In this document: positions 20,086 through 31,419 of the stretch, piece after piece
Numbering within the stretch: the first letter of the stretch is position 1
Layout: every line of letters begins with the position of its first letter
Assembly: GCA_900660155.1 (NCBI GenBank)
Contig: CABFPE010000704.1
Coordinates: 39,834-75,643, forward strand
From: Hofstenia miamia
Lineage: Eukaryota; Xenacoelomorpha; Acoela; Hofsteniidae
Length of the DNA: 35,810 nt
Reading direction: 5' to 3'
Program-made: the position numbers and the translations under genes
Notes under the pieces: generated by a model
What the model saw: only the letters and a program-made list of their open reading frames with translations
The model's database searches: none
Told to the model about the DNA's origin: nothing

Positions 20086-20432
20086 AGGGAAGAATACCAA
20101 TCATCAATGCTATGAATCAGAACATTAATTTAAAGAAATCTCAAGTAAGTATATATGGGAAGTACATCAAATCTAATATCAGACTCATCTGGAAGGCAAT
20201 AGGAAACAACAATGGAGCAAGTAATTTGCATGGTTGATTTAAGGACTTGCAAAAGAAAGTGGATAGTACTCCACATGGCCAACTCAAGGGTGAGTGGATG
20301 AACACCATCAAAGTTGCAAGTACTCCCAAAGGCTGACTCAAGGGCATAGGGACAAAAGCAGAAGAAGAAGACATAGATAGAACACCTGAGATAAAGAAGG
20401 AGGATTACCCACATCTGGAGGAACAGGATATC
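20086..20432 (+). other. Protease-RT spacer with repeated GACTCAAGGG motif
   Basis: No continuous frame joins protease to RT. Three imperfect copies of a motif (AGTACTCC, then GACTCAAGGG or variants) lie at about 20233, 20281 and 20333. The same motif recurs after the integrase. Confidence 0.5.
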
Positions 20433-21209
20433 ATGGCACTAAAGAAATTGTTTGAAAAACACAAATGTATATTCAACTATGGAGAGATAAGCATGGGGCA
20501 GGCAGTGGGTGAAAAACACAGAATAGTCATGAAAATGGACAAACTGATCAAGCTGCCAGTCAGAAGGGTACCAGAACAGATGGAAGATGAATACAATAGC
20601 ATACTAGAAGAACCAATTGACAATAAGATCATCCACCCAAGTGAGAGCCCATACACAGCACCAACTGTATTTGTGAAGCAGGGGGATAAATATTGCCTAG
20701 GCATAGACTTTTGTAAATTAAATGAGGTGACAAGGAAGGATTCATATCCCCTACCACAGATAGACAACATGCTCTACAAAGCCAGTAAGCATAAATACTT
20801 TATGACACTGGACCTATGCAAAGCCTACTGGCAGGTAAAGATGAAAGAAGATGATATTGAGAAGACAGCATTCATAACTCCTTATGGGCTGTATGAGTGC
20901 ATATATATGGCGTTCAGACTATGCAACACACCAGCAACCTTCCAGAGATACATCACAAAATTGGTAAGAAACAAAACACATAGAATGGAGGAAGGAGTCA
21001 ACGCCTATATAGATGACATCATAGTAACTAGTGACACAATCCAAGAACATCTGGAAAAACTAGAGAGAACACTAACAATACTGGAGAATATAGGACTTCA
21101 CATCAATGGAAACAAATGCAATATTCTAAAGGAAAAGATAGTATTTTTGGGGAGAACAATTGAGAAAGGCAGGATATGCATGAAGGACAATGCAAGAGAA
21201 ATGATCTGA
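20433..21209 (+). pseudogene. E2 reverse transcriptase (longest open stretch, 258 codons)
   Basis: RT makes element DNA from RNA in the particle. The open frame covers the RT palm and fingers: SPYTAPTVFVKQGDKYCLGI (near residue 75), DFCKLNEVTRKDSYPLPQID, MTLDLCKAYWQVKMKEDD (first catalytic Asp), KTAFITPYGLYECIYMAF, LCNTPATFQRY, and AYIDDIIVTSD with an intact YIDD box (21006-21017). The thumb shows GLHINGNKCNILKEKIVFLG. The usual FGL before LCN reads FRL, a Gly-to-Arg change in a normally invariant site. A stop at 21207 ends the stretch, but the same frame continues into RNase H, so the Met at 20433 is just an internal codon of a former Pol. This is the best preserved RT of the three. Confidence 0.9.
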
Positions 21210-21960
21210 AAAATAGAAAAACCCAACAAGAAAGATATACAAAGGATAATGGGATTTTTCAACTATTACAGCCCCTTCATTGTGAACATAGCTGGTAAAA
21301 CAGCAAGGATGACTAGACTAATGAGAAAATCAGTACCATTTGTATGGACCTGGCAGGAGCAGGAGGTGTTGGATAACATCAAAGAAGAACTTGTGAAATT
21401 ACCATCCCTCAACACACCAGACTATAACAAACAGTTCATACTAGACTGTGATGCAAGTAAAGTGGCAATCAGAGCCACACTAGGACAAATAAAAAATGGA
21501 AAAGAGGTCCCCATTCAATTCTTCAGTTGAAAGCTAAGAGTGAGTGAAGAAATTTACAGATCAGCCAAGGTGGAAATGCTGGCATTAATCAAGTGCATCA
21601 AGAAGTTTCAACATTTCTTGATCAGTAGGGAATTCAGAGTGTGCACAGATAACAGCAGATTGGCATGGCTAAAAAAGTTTTCTGGAGACAAGTCTGGAAT
21701 AGTGTCATGATGGATCAAATATTTGAATGAATTTACATTCTCAATTGAGCATAGGAAAGGCACCCTACATAATAATGCAGATTTTTGGACATCACTGTAA
21801 GAGTATCAAAGAGACACATTAAAAGCAGACAAAGAGAAAAAATTTCAATTTTTGCCATACACTAAATATGAGGGACTGCTGGAAATTAATGTGGACAAGA
21901 AAGGCCAGGCTGTTCTACCAATACTGATGAGGGAAGAGATATCTGAACAAGAAATAGTGG
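21210..21960 (+). pseudogene. E2 connection and RNase H
   Basis: It is in the same frame as RT, broken by stops at 21207, 21528 and 21708. The connection is seen as IMGFFNYYSPFIVNIAGKTA and FVWTWQEQEVLDNIKEELVK. RNase H shows FILDCDASKVAI (first Asp), KVEMLALIKCIKKFQHFL (Glu), VCTDNSRLAWLKKFSGD (second Asp) and HNNADFWTSL at the C-terminal end (His and Asp of the active site region). Catalytic residues look intact; only the stops disable it. Two stops are TGA where E1 or relatives have Arg or a related codon, consistent with CGA-to-TGA decay. Confidence 0.85.
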
Positions 21961-23474
21961 ACAAACAGAGAGAGGACATAATCCTCAGTGAAATAATCAA
22001 AAAAATAAGAGAGCCCTGAACAACACTATCAAAACTAATGGCAGGATACTATGAGCATTACAAGTGGAAGATAAATAAGAATGGACTATTATATGTTGAA
22101 GCCAGCAATAACAGAATCATGATACCAGACTATTTCAAAAGGGAATTGATAAGGAAAATACATGAGAAGGGCCACTTGGGAATTACACAGACAGAAAAAC
22201 CTTCAACACAAGATTTATAACAACAGATGTGAGGAAAGTCATGGAAGACATAATTAATAAGTTTACAACATGCCTATTACACAATAAACAACATTTCCCA
22301 ACACAAAGGGCACCACTGGAGAAAATAATTGCAACACAACCAAATGAGGTAGTCCACATAGATCTGGAAATGCTGTTGAAGGAGGCTGAAGGCTACTGAT
22401 ACCTACTAGTAATGGTGGATAATTTCATGAAATACACAAGGATGATCCAATGAAGAATACAACAGAGGAAACCACAGCAGAATTAGTATTGAAGGAATGG
22501 ATTCTATGACTTGGTCCAATGGAAACAATAATAACAGATAAAGGGCCCCAATTTGAGAGTGGACTCTTCCAAGAAATGGCAAAGCTCCTAGAAATTGCAA
22601 GTTAACAAACAACAGCTTACCATCCACAGGCCAACAGAGCAGTAGAGCAACTCAATTGAACACTGATCAAGTTAATTAGGGTGGCAGCATCAAGGAAAGG
22701 GGGAAATAGATGGAGAGAAGTCATCAAGATGGTTGAATACTACTATAACACTTCAGTACATGAAACAACATGAGTCACACCATTTAAGGCAATGTTTGGA
22801 AGAGAGGTGACAGCTCCATTATCAATGCAGTATACTAATTACAGCAAAAGCTTGGATAATGAATATGTAAATCAACTAAGGAAGCAGATCACAGGAATTC
22901 ACAAAACAATGTGTCACAACATAAAGACATAAGTGGTGAGACAGCAATGCAATTACAATAAAAAAATTTACAGGCATTCACATAAGGTAGGAGATAAGGT
23001 ATATGTGTTCACACTGATGAAACTCATAGACACAAACCAAGTCCAGAAACTAAAAACAGTATGGTCTGGCCCACTCACACAATAACACAGACACTGCCAA
23101 ACAATGAATACATGATAGACAATAATAGACTGTTACATTTCCAAAATTTGAAGAGAGCAATGGTGGATATCAAAGAAACAAAGATAGACAAGAACACTGA
23201 ATTCAAAATATGCTGAATTAATGGCAACAAAATTATATATGATATGTATGATTTAGATAGTCTACATGAAGAGGGATTCAATGAGGAATTCACAGCAGAT
23301 ATTAGAGATGAAAACACAAGAGAGAGAGTGCTGCCCCAAAGGACAGCAAGAAATAAATCTATATATGACCCTGAAATATGGGACTTAAATTTACTAACTG
23401 AATTTAGGAATATAGAAGAAAATGATGCACCCACCAATGAAGAAGAGAGTGCACAGAACCCAACAACCAGATGA
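21961..23474 (+). pseudogene. E2 integrase (decayed) with hydrophilic C-terminal tail
   Basis: The linker region (LMAGYYEHYKWKINKNGLLY, 22038 on) leads to the zinc-binding part with IHEKGHLGITQTEK. The core shows VVHIDLEMLLKEAEGY (first Asp near 22360), IITDKGPQFESGLFQEMAKL (second Asp near 22535) and AVEQLN for the Glu motif (near 22640). REVIKMVEYYYNTSVHETT and PFKAMFGREVTAPLS follow. The C-terminal module reads HKVGDKVYVFTLMKL, then VWSGPLTQ, a GPY/F-like match better kept than E1's. HFQNLKRAMVDIK aligns with E1's HFQQLKQ. The tail to the stop at 23474 is acidic and polar with no membrane segment. Several stops and frameshifts (near 22210, 22400, 23085) break it. Confidence 0.85.
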
Positions 23475-24078
23475 ACTCTCAACCATGAACAGCAGAAGGA
23501 GAGTTCACAGAAGTTCTCAAACCAGATGTCAACTCCAGGGCAGAAGGGACAAATAGACGACATATAGTGAGAAGGCGTCCTAGTAGTCCCCAAGACTGAT
23601 TCAAGGGCAGGGAGACTAACAGACAAAAAGCCTCTCTCACCAGGGATCTGCACAGCCAAATCAAGGGCACACAGAAAAATGGTGAAAAGCAGCACAACTT
23701 TCCTTCTGAGAGTCTATGACGCTGATTCAAGGGTGGTGAGACACTTGGAGTTGCAGGGGAAGGTGTAAGTGGTGGAAGAACCATGGAGATGCAAAAGTGA
23801 TTCAAGGCTGACACTATCCCCACAGGAACCACAACTGTTCAAGTGCCAATAGGAGTAACTGTGAACTGATTTTAGGGTGAATCAGTAGAAACTATTAGCA
23901 CAGATTCACAGCCCATGGACTGTGAACCAAGCACCAGCAGATTACCATTAAAGATAACCCAGCTACATGCCTCCTTGGACACTACCTTGGAGAGAAATGT
24001 ATGATCTAGAGAAAGAGAGAAACATATGTCTAAAATCAAAGAGAAACACTACATCCATATTTCATTGGAACATTGAAA
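23475..24078 (+). other. Integrase-ORF3 spacer with spaced GATTCAAGGG motifs
   Basis: No long frame is present. The motif TGATTCAAGGG or a close variant occurs at about 23597, 23656, 23722, 23798 and 23866, spaced roughly 60-77 bases. The last 200 bases have a Ser/Thr-rich potential frame (DSQPMDCEPSTSRLP). Confidence 0.5.
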
Positions 24079-26961
24079 ATGCATTATAATGTGTTTGAAA
24101 AATTATCACCAGAGACAAAATCACACATAAGGAAAGTCACAAAAACCAAAGGGAGAAACCTACCAATAGTACTCAAAGCCAAAACATACTAAAGTAAACA
24201 TGATAATAAGTTATCTGTGAGACATGAATGAGACACTGGAAAGACCATACATGTGGACCACAGTACATATCATATTCAACAAAGATTTCATCCTGGAAAC
24301 TACACAAGCTGTAATGGCCTACAAGGATCAAATAGCAGAAATTCCAGAGATAAATATGGATGAAGAGAATCTGACAATTATATATGTTATGAAAGAAAAA
24401 GAATATAACAAAAATCTGGAGAAAAACATAGACCAGATGCTATGAATGGCAAAAGTACAAAAGGTAAGAATGTTGATAATTACAAGATCAACAATCAATG
24501 ATATCCCAAAACATCTACTGGACATGTGCATGCAAACAGAAAACATTTTTACTTGGGAGAAAACAACAACAGACACAACCATTTCAGAGTTAATTAGATT
24601 TGATCTACAAATAGACTACTTGGCACAAATTTACAGAATAATGGTAGATCCATACATTATGATCAACCTATACAAGCAAACTAAAATGATAGAACTGATG
24701 GTAGATAGAGATGGTGTGGAAAAGGCCAACACACTATTCATAAAATGCAGCCTAACACAGAGGCAAGAACACCTACAACAAATTCAGAGAATATGGAAAA
24801 ACATGAAACTGCAACAGAAAACAGAGGAGAGTTGGCCAGAAATAAAGATTGAGGAGCCATCAAGAAAATTTCATAAATCAGTAGAATTGGTACTTACAAA
24901 AGTAAATTGCATGTATGAATTGAACACTAAAAAGGATTTCAAACAGTTGGTATTTGAAGAGAAAAACACACTGGAAATCTGATATAGAACAACAGCATGG
25001 ATATTAGTGATACTAACAACCAAAGACATAGAAATAAAACTCCAGATCTCATGACATGTAAGACATAAACTTACAAAAGCAAAAAGATTTGAAGTAGCAC
25101 TAGCCCCAATTAATATGCAAACAAAGAACTTGCTTCTGAAAGGCCACATTGAAAAGATGGAATCAATTAACAAAGCAGAGAAGCTGATACAAACAATGGA
25201 AAAAATAATTAGCCATATCATAATGAATGAGAGCCTGATGGGAAAAATGTTGATAGTAGACATGGCTTACAAAACAGGAATATGTCCCAGTGAAATAACA
25301 ATATTCAAAGAACTGATGAAGAAGTATATGTGGGGAGCAATGTAGAAACATGGCTGAGACAATTAGACAACCAACCATGGATAACAACAAGAAAAATCAT
25401 AAAATGAAAATTGGCAAGCACCAAGGAGATAAGAAAAGCAGCAGTACTGAAAAACGTGCAAAAAATACTTGAAAAGGAAATGGAGCAATACAAACAAGAT
25501 AGTCTGTGATGCACATTTACCAAAATAATAAGGATTGTGGAAATGATGAAGAAAGCAGAATGACTGAACCAGTGGAAGTCTGTGAAATGGTAACCAAGAC
25601 GCAAAGGGAGATGATGGAAGAAGAGGAGCTACTAACATCCTCACAGTTATTATTATCTCCAAAGACACAACAGACAATAGATTGAATAAATATCAAGAAG
25701 TGGGGAGAAGTGAGCCCTGTGAGAATGATCAAATGGATAGACACTGATGATGAATGATTCTTAGTCAAAATATAAGTAACTCAAGAAATGAGAGAAATCA
25801 AGGAAAGAAACTTCCAGAATATTAAGGAGTTACAAACTGTAGCAACAATGAAGCTAATGTTTACAGAAGCATTTACAAGAACAGAACTGGAAGAACTGCT
25901 TAAGCCATACAACCAATTGGCAGTAGACATCAAATGCATAACATCAAGAATAGACATCAAGGAAGAAATACAATTAAAACTGAGTAGAAGGGGACTCATG
26001 CAAGCATTCTGGAACACAATTTCAGAAGGGAAAATGAACTACCCCAACACAATAGGCCTAGTGATGGCACTGATTACAGCAAGCCCATATCCACATTTAG
26101 AGAGACAAATTGAAACAAAAATCTTAATCTGCATCCCACCAGAAATGATATTGATACCTATGGTCCTCCTATGATTGAGACTGCCAAAAGAAGCGAGAGT
26201 CACCAAGCCTTTCTACATGAATATAAATCTTATGTAAATATGCAAGAGAAGGCTAAGGCTATGATAGAGCACAACAACTATAAGAAATCTAAAGAGATAA
26301 TGTTGAAAAATGATAATAGAGAAAGAGTGTACATCAAAGGAACAATAACACCATACCAGCTGTATACACAGGGGAAACCCATCAATATACAATTACAAGA
26401 TCTCAGAAAAGAAATAGAAAGCCACACTCTGAAGGCAATAATGTTATTCTACAGGGTAAATGACATTGTTTAGGCAGACATCTGGGAAAGAAAATACTGT
26501 TACTATGATGTCACAAAAGAGTAGAAATAATGACAATGATGAGAATCAACAAAAATGATCCTAATGACATAAGCAAGCAAGAGGTAATGGATGTGGCAAA
26601 TACACGAAGTCTAAGGAAGGTGTTCATGTTCTTTTACCCAAATAACCAGATAAGAGAAGATCTAGCCCATATGAGCAGGGCTGATGTGCAGATGACATTA
26701 ATGATCAGAATCAAAAGCATACAGCTTTATCAAAAATATTACAAAATATTCTCACAAAAGGATAATGAGCTAAGAGAGATCACACCAATCACTGAGAACA
26801 TCTGGGAGGCAAAATTCTTAAAATATGCCAACACAGTTACAACCAAAAGAGAAACAGTCCTGAAGATAACAAAACAAACTGAATTTGAAGCCACTGAATG
26901 GGAGGATCAGGAGGCTGAATTGATAGTTCAGAAAGTGGACATGGAGAATGTGCTGTGCTAA
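24079..26961 (+). pseudogene. E2 third ORF, about 960 codons when intact; family unknown
   Basis: I do not recognise this protein. It fills the place where some Ty3/gypsy elements carry an envelope gene. The likely start is the Met at 24079, because E4 has an aligned Met there. Open blocks: 24079-24185 (first frame); 24224-24445, 24446-24982 and 25115-25345 (second frame); 25788-26174; 26171-26473; 26530-26961, ending about 25 bases before the LTR. Together they predict a soluble, Lys/Glu/Gln/Met/Ile-rich, mostly helical protein. There is no signal peptide, no hydrophobic membrane run, very few Cys and no zinc finger. Typical stretches are LIRFDLQIDYLAQIYRIM and EDLAHMSRADVQMTLMIRI. The last 15 residues are acidic (QEAELIVQKVDMEN). 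An envelope role is therefore unlikely; a second Gag-like or nucleic-acid-linked structural protein is possible but unproven. Confidence 0.6.
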
Positions 26962-26970
26962 AAATAATGC

Positions 26971-26985
26971 AAGCTGAAGAGGGCG
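26971..26985 (+). other. Polypurine tract of E2
   Basis: AAGCTGAAGAGGGCG lies directly before the LTR start TGTAGCATC. It is purine-rich with two pyrimidines inside and a CG at the end. It would prime plus-strand DNA synthesis. Confidence 0.6.
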
Positions 26986-27695
26986 TGTAGCATCATCCAA
27001 ACTAATGAAGCTGCTAACATAGATTTGGAAGGAGAATAAGATCAAAGACAAATTATGATTAGCAATATTATAAAATTATTAGATCAGTTAGATTAATTTG
27101 TATCATGCAACCAAGAAACAATAAGTGTCAACTTTAAGAGATTAGTATCTGTCAATAATAATACTTTTGGCAAAAGGAGGGGGCAAAATCACTTCCATTA
27201 TTTTTAGCCACCATATTGACAGACAAAAGTTCAAATTTGAAATTGACAGGTACTGTTCTAGATTTGCTATAAATAGAAACAAAACATTGTAAGCAATTGA
27301 TAAAGAATTTTTTCAGAATTCTTATTTTGTTCTGATATTATAGAGTCTAAGTTGAATTGTGTCTTGTCTTGAGTGTACACTGAGCTAGGATAGGGTACAC
27401 ATAAATTATAGTGCTGAGCTAAGAGGTGGAACTCAACCAAATGAATCATTGATGGACTAGTGAAACTGTATGTGGAGATCAGCTTTGGGCAGATGCCCAC
27501 CATCAATCTTTGGAGAGATTGCTGTATGGCTTAATCACCTAAACAGTGAATAGTTAAATCTAGTTACATTATGTTAACAGAAGTAAACAAAAGCTAAACA
27601 GTATCTAGTTAGTAAATCCCTACCTGCAAAAATACAACTAATGTTATACAGTAACAAAGGATAAACAGTAATAATGCCTGGTAGAGGATGTTACA
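26986..27695 (+). mobile_element. E2 3' LTR (710 bp)
   Basis: It starts TGTAGCATCATCC and ends GGATGTTACA; the nine terminal bases are inverted repeats with one mismatch. Its last 122 bases match 17484-17605 at about 90%. The interior aligns with 16474 onward and, after about 27340, with the 3' part of the LTR at 1-369 (CACTGAGCTAGGATAGGGTA). A TATA-like CTATAAATAG is at about 27270. It carries an internal deletion compared with the 1.15 kb LTR at 14237. Divergence between its two ends suggests an old insertion. Confidence 0.9.
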
Positions 27696-28675
27696 TTATT
27701 ATGATGTTAATGATTTGCTGCAACAACCAAAAATATGAAATAACTATAAGCAGCATAAAAACAACCAAGATTGTTATCTGGGGTTACTGGAGTCTATAAA
27801 ATATTGCTACAGAAAATCTGTTTCAAGTGAATTGATTAGCTGCCCTGAATTGAACATGCTTCCATTTTTTAAAAGCATAAACATTCTCAAAGTAATTGAA
27901 CTAATGGCAATAGCTTAGGATGAAATCACACATGACACCCTATGCAGATCTTGGTAAAAGTTAATCACATTAGCAAATAAAACACAGGGACCTATAGATA
28001 TGGGGCCCACAAATGATGGCTCAGTTAAATGAGGTTTCAGTAGAAGTTTCCTTGACATAAATCAGAATAAGGTTCCACTCAGTCAGGCCTTGTTATGAGC
28101 ACTTCATATGAACACAGCAGAGGAATGCATGGATATGATGATGAAGACAATGTATCAGAGCCAGAAAAATCTTCAACCTGGCCTATCAGTCATGCCTATG
28201 GCCATGAAAATGATGATGTGTGTTTGAGTAGCTATGTCCACCAACTGGAAGCAACTCTCACAAACACTCCAACATTGGTTGCATTGTGTGAATTGACATC
28301 AGAAAAATAAGCAGCTACTCAAAAACAAACCACTCTTACTTCTTGGTCAAAGTTTTTTATTTTCAAAATTACATTTGTACTTTTTTAATATCTGCTGAAT
28401 ATATATATATCTCTCTTTAGCTGTTTGTACACATAATTTTTTTAAAGCTGATGTCAAATGTTGTCACTGTCAAATGTACTGCTAGTTAAGATGCTGAAAC
28501 AAATTTCATTTTGATGGTGTGTATACAATATTATACTTATCCATATTTTTTTCTTATTTTAAAGTGATAAAACCTAAAGATAGATAAAATTTTGGACTAT
28601 CCAGCCTTTTGGATTATCCAGCTCATTTTCAGTAGAGGTCCATTCATCATGGGCTTTATAATTGAGGCTTCACTG
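27696..28675 (+). mobile_element. Tigger/pogo-type DNA transposon, 3' half
   Basis: The right end, read on the minus strand, is CAGTGAAGCCTCAATTATAA, followed inside by GGATAATCC and GGATAGTCC. That is the classic Tigger/pogo terminal pattern. The adjacent TA (28676-28677) fits its target site. Inside is a decayed transposase C terminus on the plus strand. The left half is missing: the sequence begins at the right edge of the E2 LTR, so E2 probably inserted into or beside it. Confidence 0.75.
27780..28360 (+). pseudogene. Tigger-like transposase, C-terminal remnant
   Basis: Plus-strand reading gives, with stops and shifts, the order typical of this family's end: FFKSINILKVIELMAIA, then (after a TAG where Trp is usual) DEITHDTLCRSW near 27900-27955. 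An acidic segment follows (28095-28310: GYDDEDNVSEPEKSSTW). Just after a stop comes QKQTTLTSWSKFF, like the QTTLDSFF-type tail of many Tigger and Jerky-like proteins. The DDE core lies further left and is missing. This enzyme would have moved the element by cut-and-paste. Confidence 0.65.
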
Positions 28676-28677
28676 TA

Positions 28678-29460
28678 TACATAAATGTGCCTCTGTTCTA
28701 GGAGTGTCAAATTCAAACACCACAACATGTTTCATGACTTTTGATCACTTGAAGAACATTCATGTGTTTATTGCCTTGGTAATTGACACTGTGTTCCCTT
28801 TAAAGCATATTGTTGAAATATCAGCACATTGTTTGATGACAGATATTTCAGCAAATTTTTATGAATATAAATTGACAGCACATTAAACAGTATAAAAATA
28901 ATTAAATTGAAACTACATTGTACTGTAAAATACATAAATTACATCAATTTGTCTTTTAAAGTTAGCAACCTAAGCATCTTAAATTGCAATACTAAGTACT
29001 ATATTATTAATGCAATATCAGAAGATAACAGTGAAATGTAACTCTTTAAAATTGATGAAGACAATAAATTTTAAGGGGTCTAGTGTAATATTTTATCTAC
29101 CATGTTGTAATTTCTACAATAAATCTACATTAAAGTTAGTTTTTCACATAATGCATACACATAAATATATAGAATATACCTATATATGCAGGGCTATATG
29201 CCTCTCCAATCCCCACAGGATAAAAGCCCATATCCATGCACCTTCCTTTGCCCGTGTGTTCGTGCCCATTATGGGCCCTACCCCAGCTTATTTGTGCAGT
29301 ATTCTATATTCTTTGTTATATAATGTACTAATGCACATTGAAAAAAAAGATCTTGCATTTTGTTTCATTTTCTTGAAACTCAAAACCATTCACTTGAGTC
29401 AACTTGAATATTATTTTATAATTAGTATTTGATTAAACTTGATATTTTTTCATTCCCCTG
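28678..29460. other. No gene seen; CpG-free stretch up to the composition boundary
   Basis: ORFs here (for example 29010-29432) are AT-driven and lack motifs. Only a short richer patch at about 29200-29300 stands out, and it holds the first two CpGs in this area. Confidence 0.4.
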
Positions 29461-30429
29461 AACATTAATATATTTCGGTGCTCTTTCCCAACGATGATTT
29501 ACCTAAATTTATCAATTTTTTTCTTAAGAACGGCAATGCAATTTTGACAAATTGTTAAGAAGGTGTTTCATTTTTAGCTGTAGGATAACACAAATTTTAA
29601 AATTTATTCAATCCACGTAATTCGGCATTTTAATGAATCCATTTTATTTTATATTTTCCGTAAAATCTTGAGATGATTCTTTTTTGATAAGAACAAAGTG
29701 TTTCATGATTTCATCAAGTTTAATAATAGATTTTAAAGTATTTTGGTTATCTCTGAATAATTTGTTATATTTGTACGAAGTATCCTATCAGATTACAATT
29801 AGATAATAGTACTTTAAGCTGTTTTAGAAGTAATTTAGCATTTATAAAAAAAACAAGCTTATAATAAGCTACTATGACACATAATATATCCACTAGCACA
29901 GTAGAAATAACGGCTCTGCATGAATGTTTGTTTTTGACGATCCTTATTCTTAGAATTATTTATTTGAAATACATTAGGTCTATTCTATAGATATATGTAT
30001 ATGTATTTCATGTAACCTCAATCTTTATGTAGCTTTTAGTAGAAATTACAACACAAACATAAAATATTGTACATAAAATTCATTGCCTTCACCAATAATA
30101 TAATACTTATGTACATTGAATCGCAACAGAAGAAACGTGAGTTATAACTGCAGAAGAAGGATTCATATAATTTACTCTATTTAAATGGTCATTACAAGCA
30201 GTGCAGTGTAGTTTTAATTTAATTTATTTTCGCACTATTTGTCGTGTTTTCAATTATTTTCAGTGCACGAATTTATATTCTTAAAAATATGGGTCATCAA
30301 AATTTGAAAATATGCTAAAAACTACAGTAAGGTGGACGTACTAAGACTCATGCATTTGGCTTCAAGTGATTAACAGTTATGAACATTCGTTGTAGGTCTT
30401 CAATTTGACCCACCTAGATGTTTCACATG
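29461..30429. other. No gene seen; AT-rich but CpG-containing
   Basis: AT-rich sequence without ORFs or recognised repeats. CpG occurs at roughly the level expected from base composition, unlike everything before 29.2 kb. Confidence 0.5.
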
Positions 30430-31397
30430 AAAAAATCTTTGTTGTTTTGAGCGATCTGAATTTACAGGATATTTGCTGGACCTCGACTTATGCACTGAAT
30501 CGCAGTCATTTCTATCTGAACTGGTGAAATTCGGTTTGTCGCAAATCGTCTATTTTCCAACGTATGTATCTGGCAAAAATATCGACGTTTTGTGCGTCTG
30601 CCATCCGGATCGTTTCCCCGTCATCGGTGATAAATCTCCGTATTCTGATCATTTCCTGTATTTGGTTACATTAAATTGGACAGCCCACTTGCTAGCTCTC
30701 AACGGTCGGCAGCAAGTGTCTTTTCTGAATCATCGTTCAATACTCTAATTTTCAGTCGCTTGATTGAGCCACTGTATGAGTACCTACATTTGAACTATTC
30801 CTCCAATTTTCTGGATTTACTTCAGTCGCACATTCCTTATGCACTAAATGCATCTTGCAACAAGAAGACTAAACGCAGACTGGAATTCCCCTACTACTAC
30901 TCGTCTCATTCCATTCATATTGCGAATGTTTGGCTGTACTGGAGCAAGATTTTGAGCAGTCCGTTGAGTTAGACCAAATCGTCTTGTTCCGTGAACTTTT
31001 CTCATCTAATGCTTCCGCAAGTTACAAATTCATCCGCCAATTCAAAGGCCACCCGCGCATTCCTGAATCAGTTCAGTTTGATGAGTTGTGCGCTAGCAGA
31101 TCTCAATCAGTAGCTAACCTGTTTAACATATACTTTTCTTCTGCGCAGATGTTACTATACACGATGCATCTTTTCGTGCTTTGCACAACGAGGCTATTAT
31201 GCTCACGATTTTACCAATTAACTCTGTCGAAGTATCGACTCTATTGTCAAAGTGCAAGAAATCAACGTCTAATGACCCAGTCCTTGGATTTGTTTACAGG
31301 AAATGCCATAATATTCTTGCTTAGCTTACTTGCTTCTTGTTCACATCAATACTCAGTAGCTGTGCGTGGCCTTCTAGTTGGAAGTGTGCTTTTGTAA
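30430..31397 (+). pseudogene. Element C endonuclease C terminus and linker
   Basis: VVLSDLNLQDICW (about 30440) corresponds to the GDFN motif of the endonuclease (here SDLN). FPTYVSGKNIDVLCVCHPD and SPYSDHFLYL (final SDH motif, near 30637-30665) complete the end of the domain, which nicks target DNA to start insertion. After a frameshift the linker to RT follows in pieces (30676-30972 and 30930-31397), where lengths and frames overlap. The N-terminal endonuclease part is missing. Confidence 0.7.
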
Positions 31398-31419
31398 CTC
31401 CAGCGTTAAAGTCAGGTTC

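Larger units (their letters stand above)
17606..26985 (+). mobile_element. E2: fullest Ty3/gypsy-type element, internal region
   Basis: Order: primer-binding site, gag with knuckle, protease, spacer, RT, RNase H, integrase, spacer, third ORF, purine-rich tract (26971-26984), 3' LTR. The internal region is about 9.4 kb, long for Ty3/gypsy because of the extra 3 kb ORF. All coding parts carry stops or frameshifts. Confidence 0.85.

Noticed and set aside
23075..23832. Long minus-strand open frames (206 and 117 codons) opposite E2
   Set aside because: They are hydrophobic Ser/Leu/Phe-rich shadows of the plus-strand purine-rich element, like many others opposite E2.
24224..26961. Third ORF as a retroviral-type envelope gene
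   Set aside because: No signal peptide, no membrane segment, no cleavage-site-like basic motif and very few Cys over the whole length.
29010..29432. 140-codon open frame
   Set aside because: Composition follows the AT-rich DNA, there are no motifs, and it spans the composition boundary. Likely chance.
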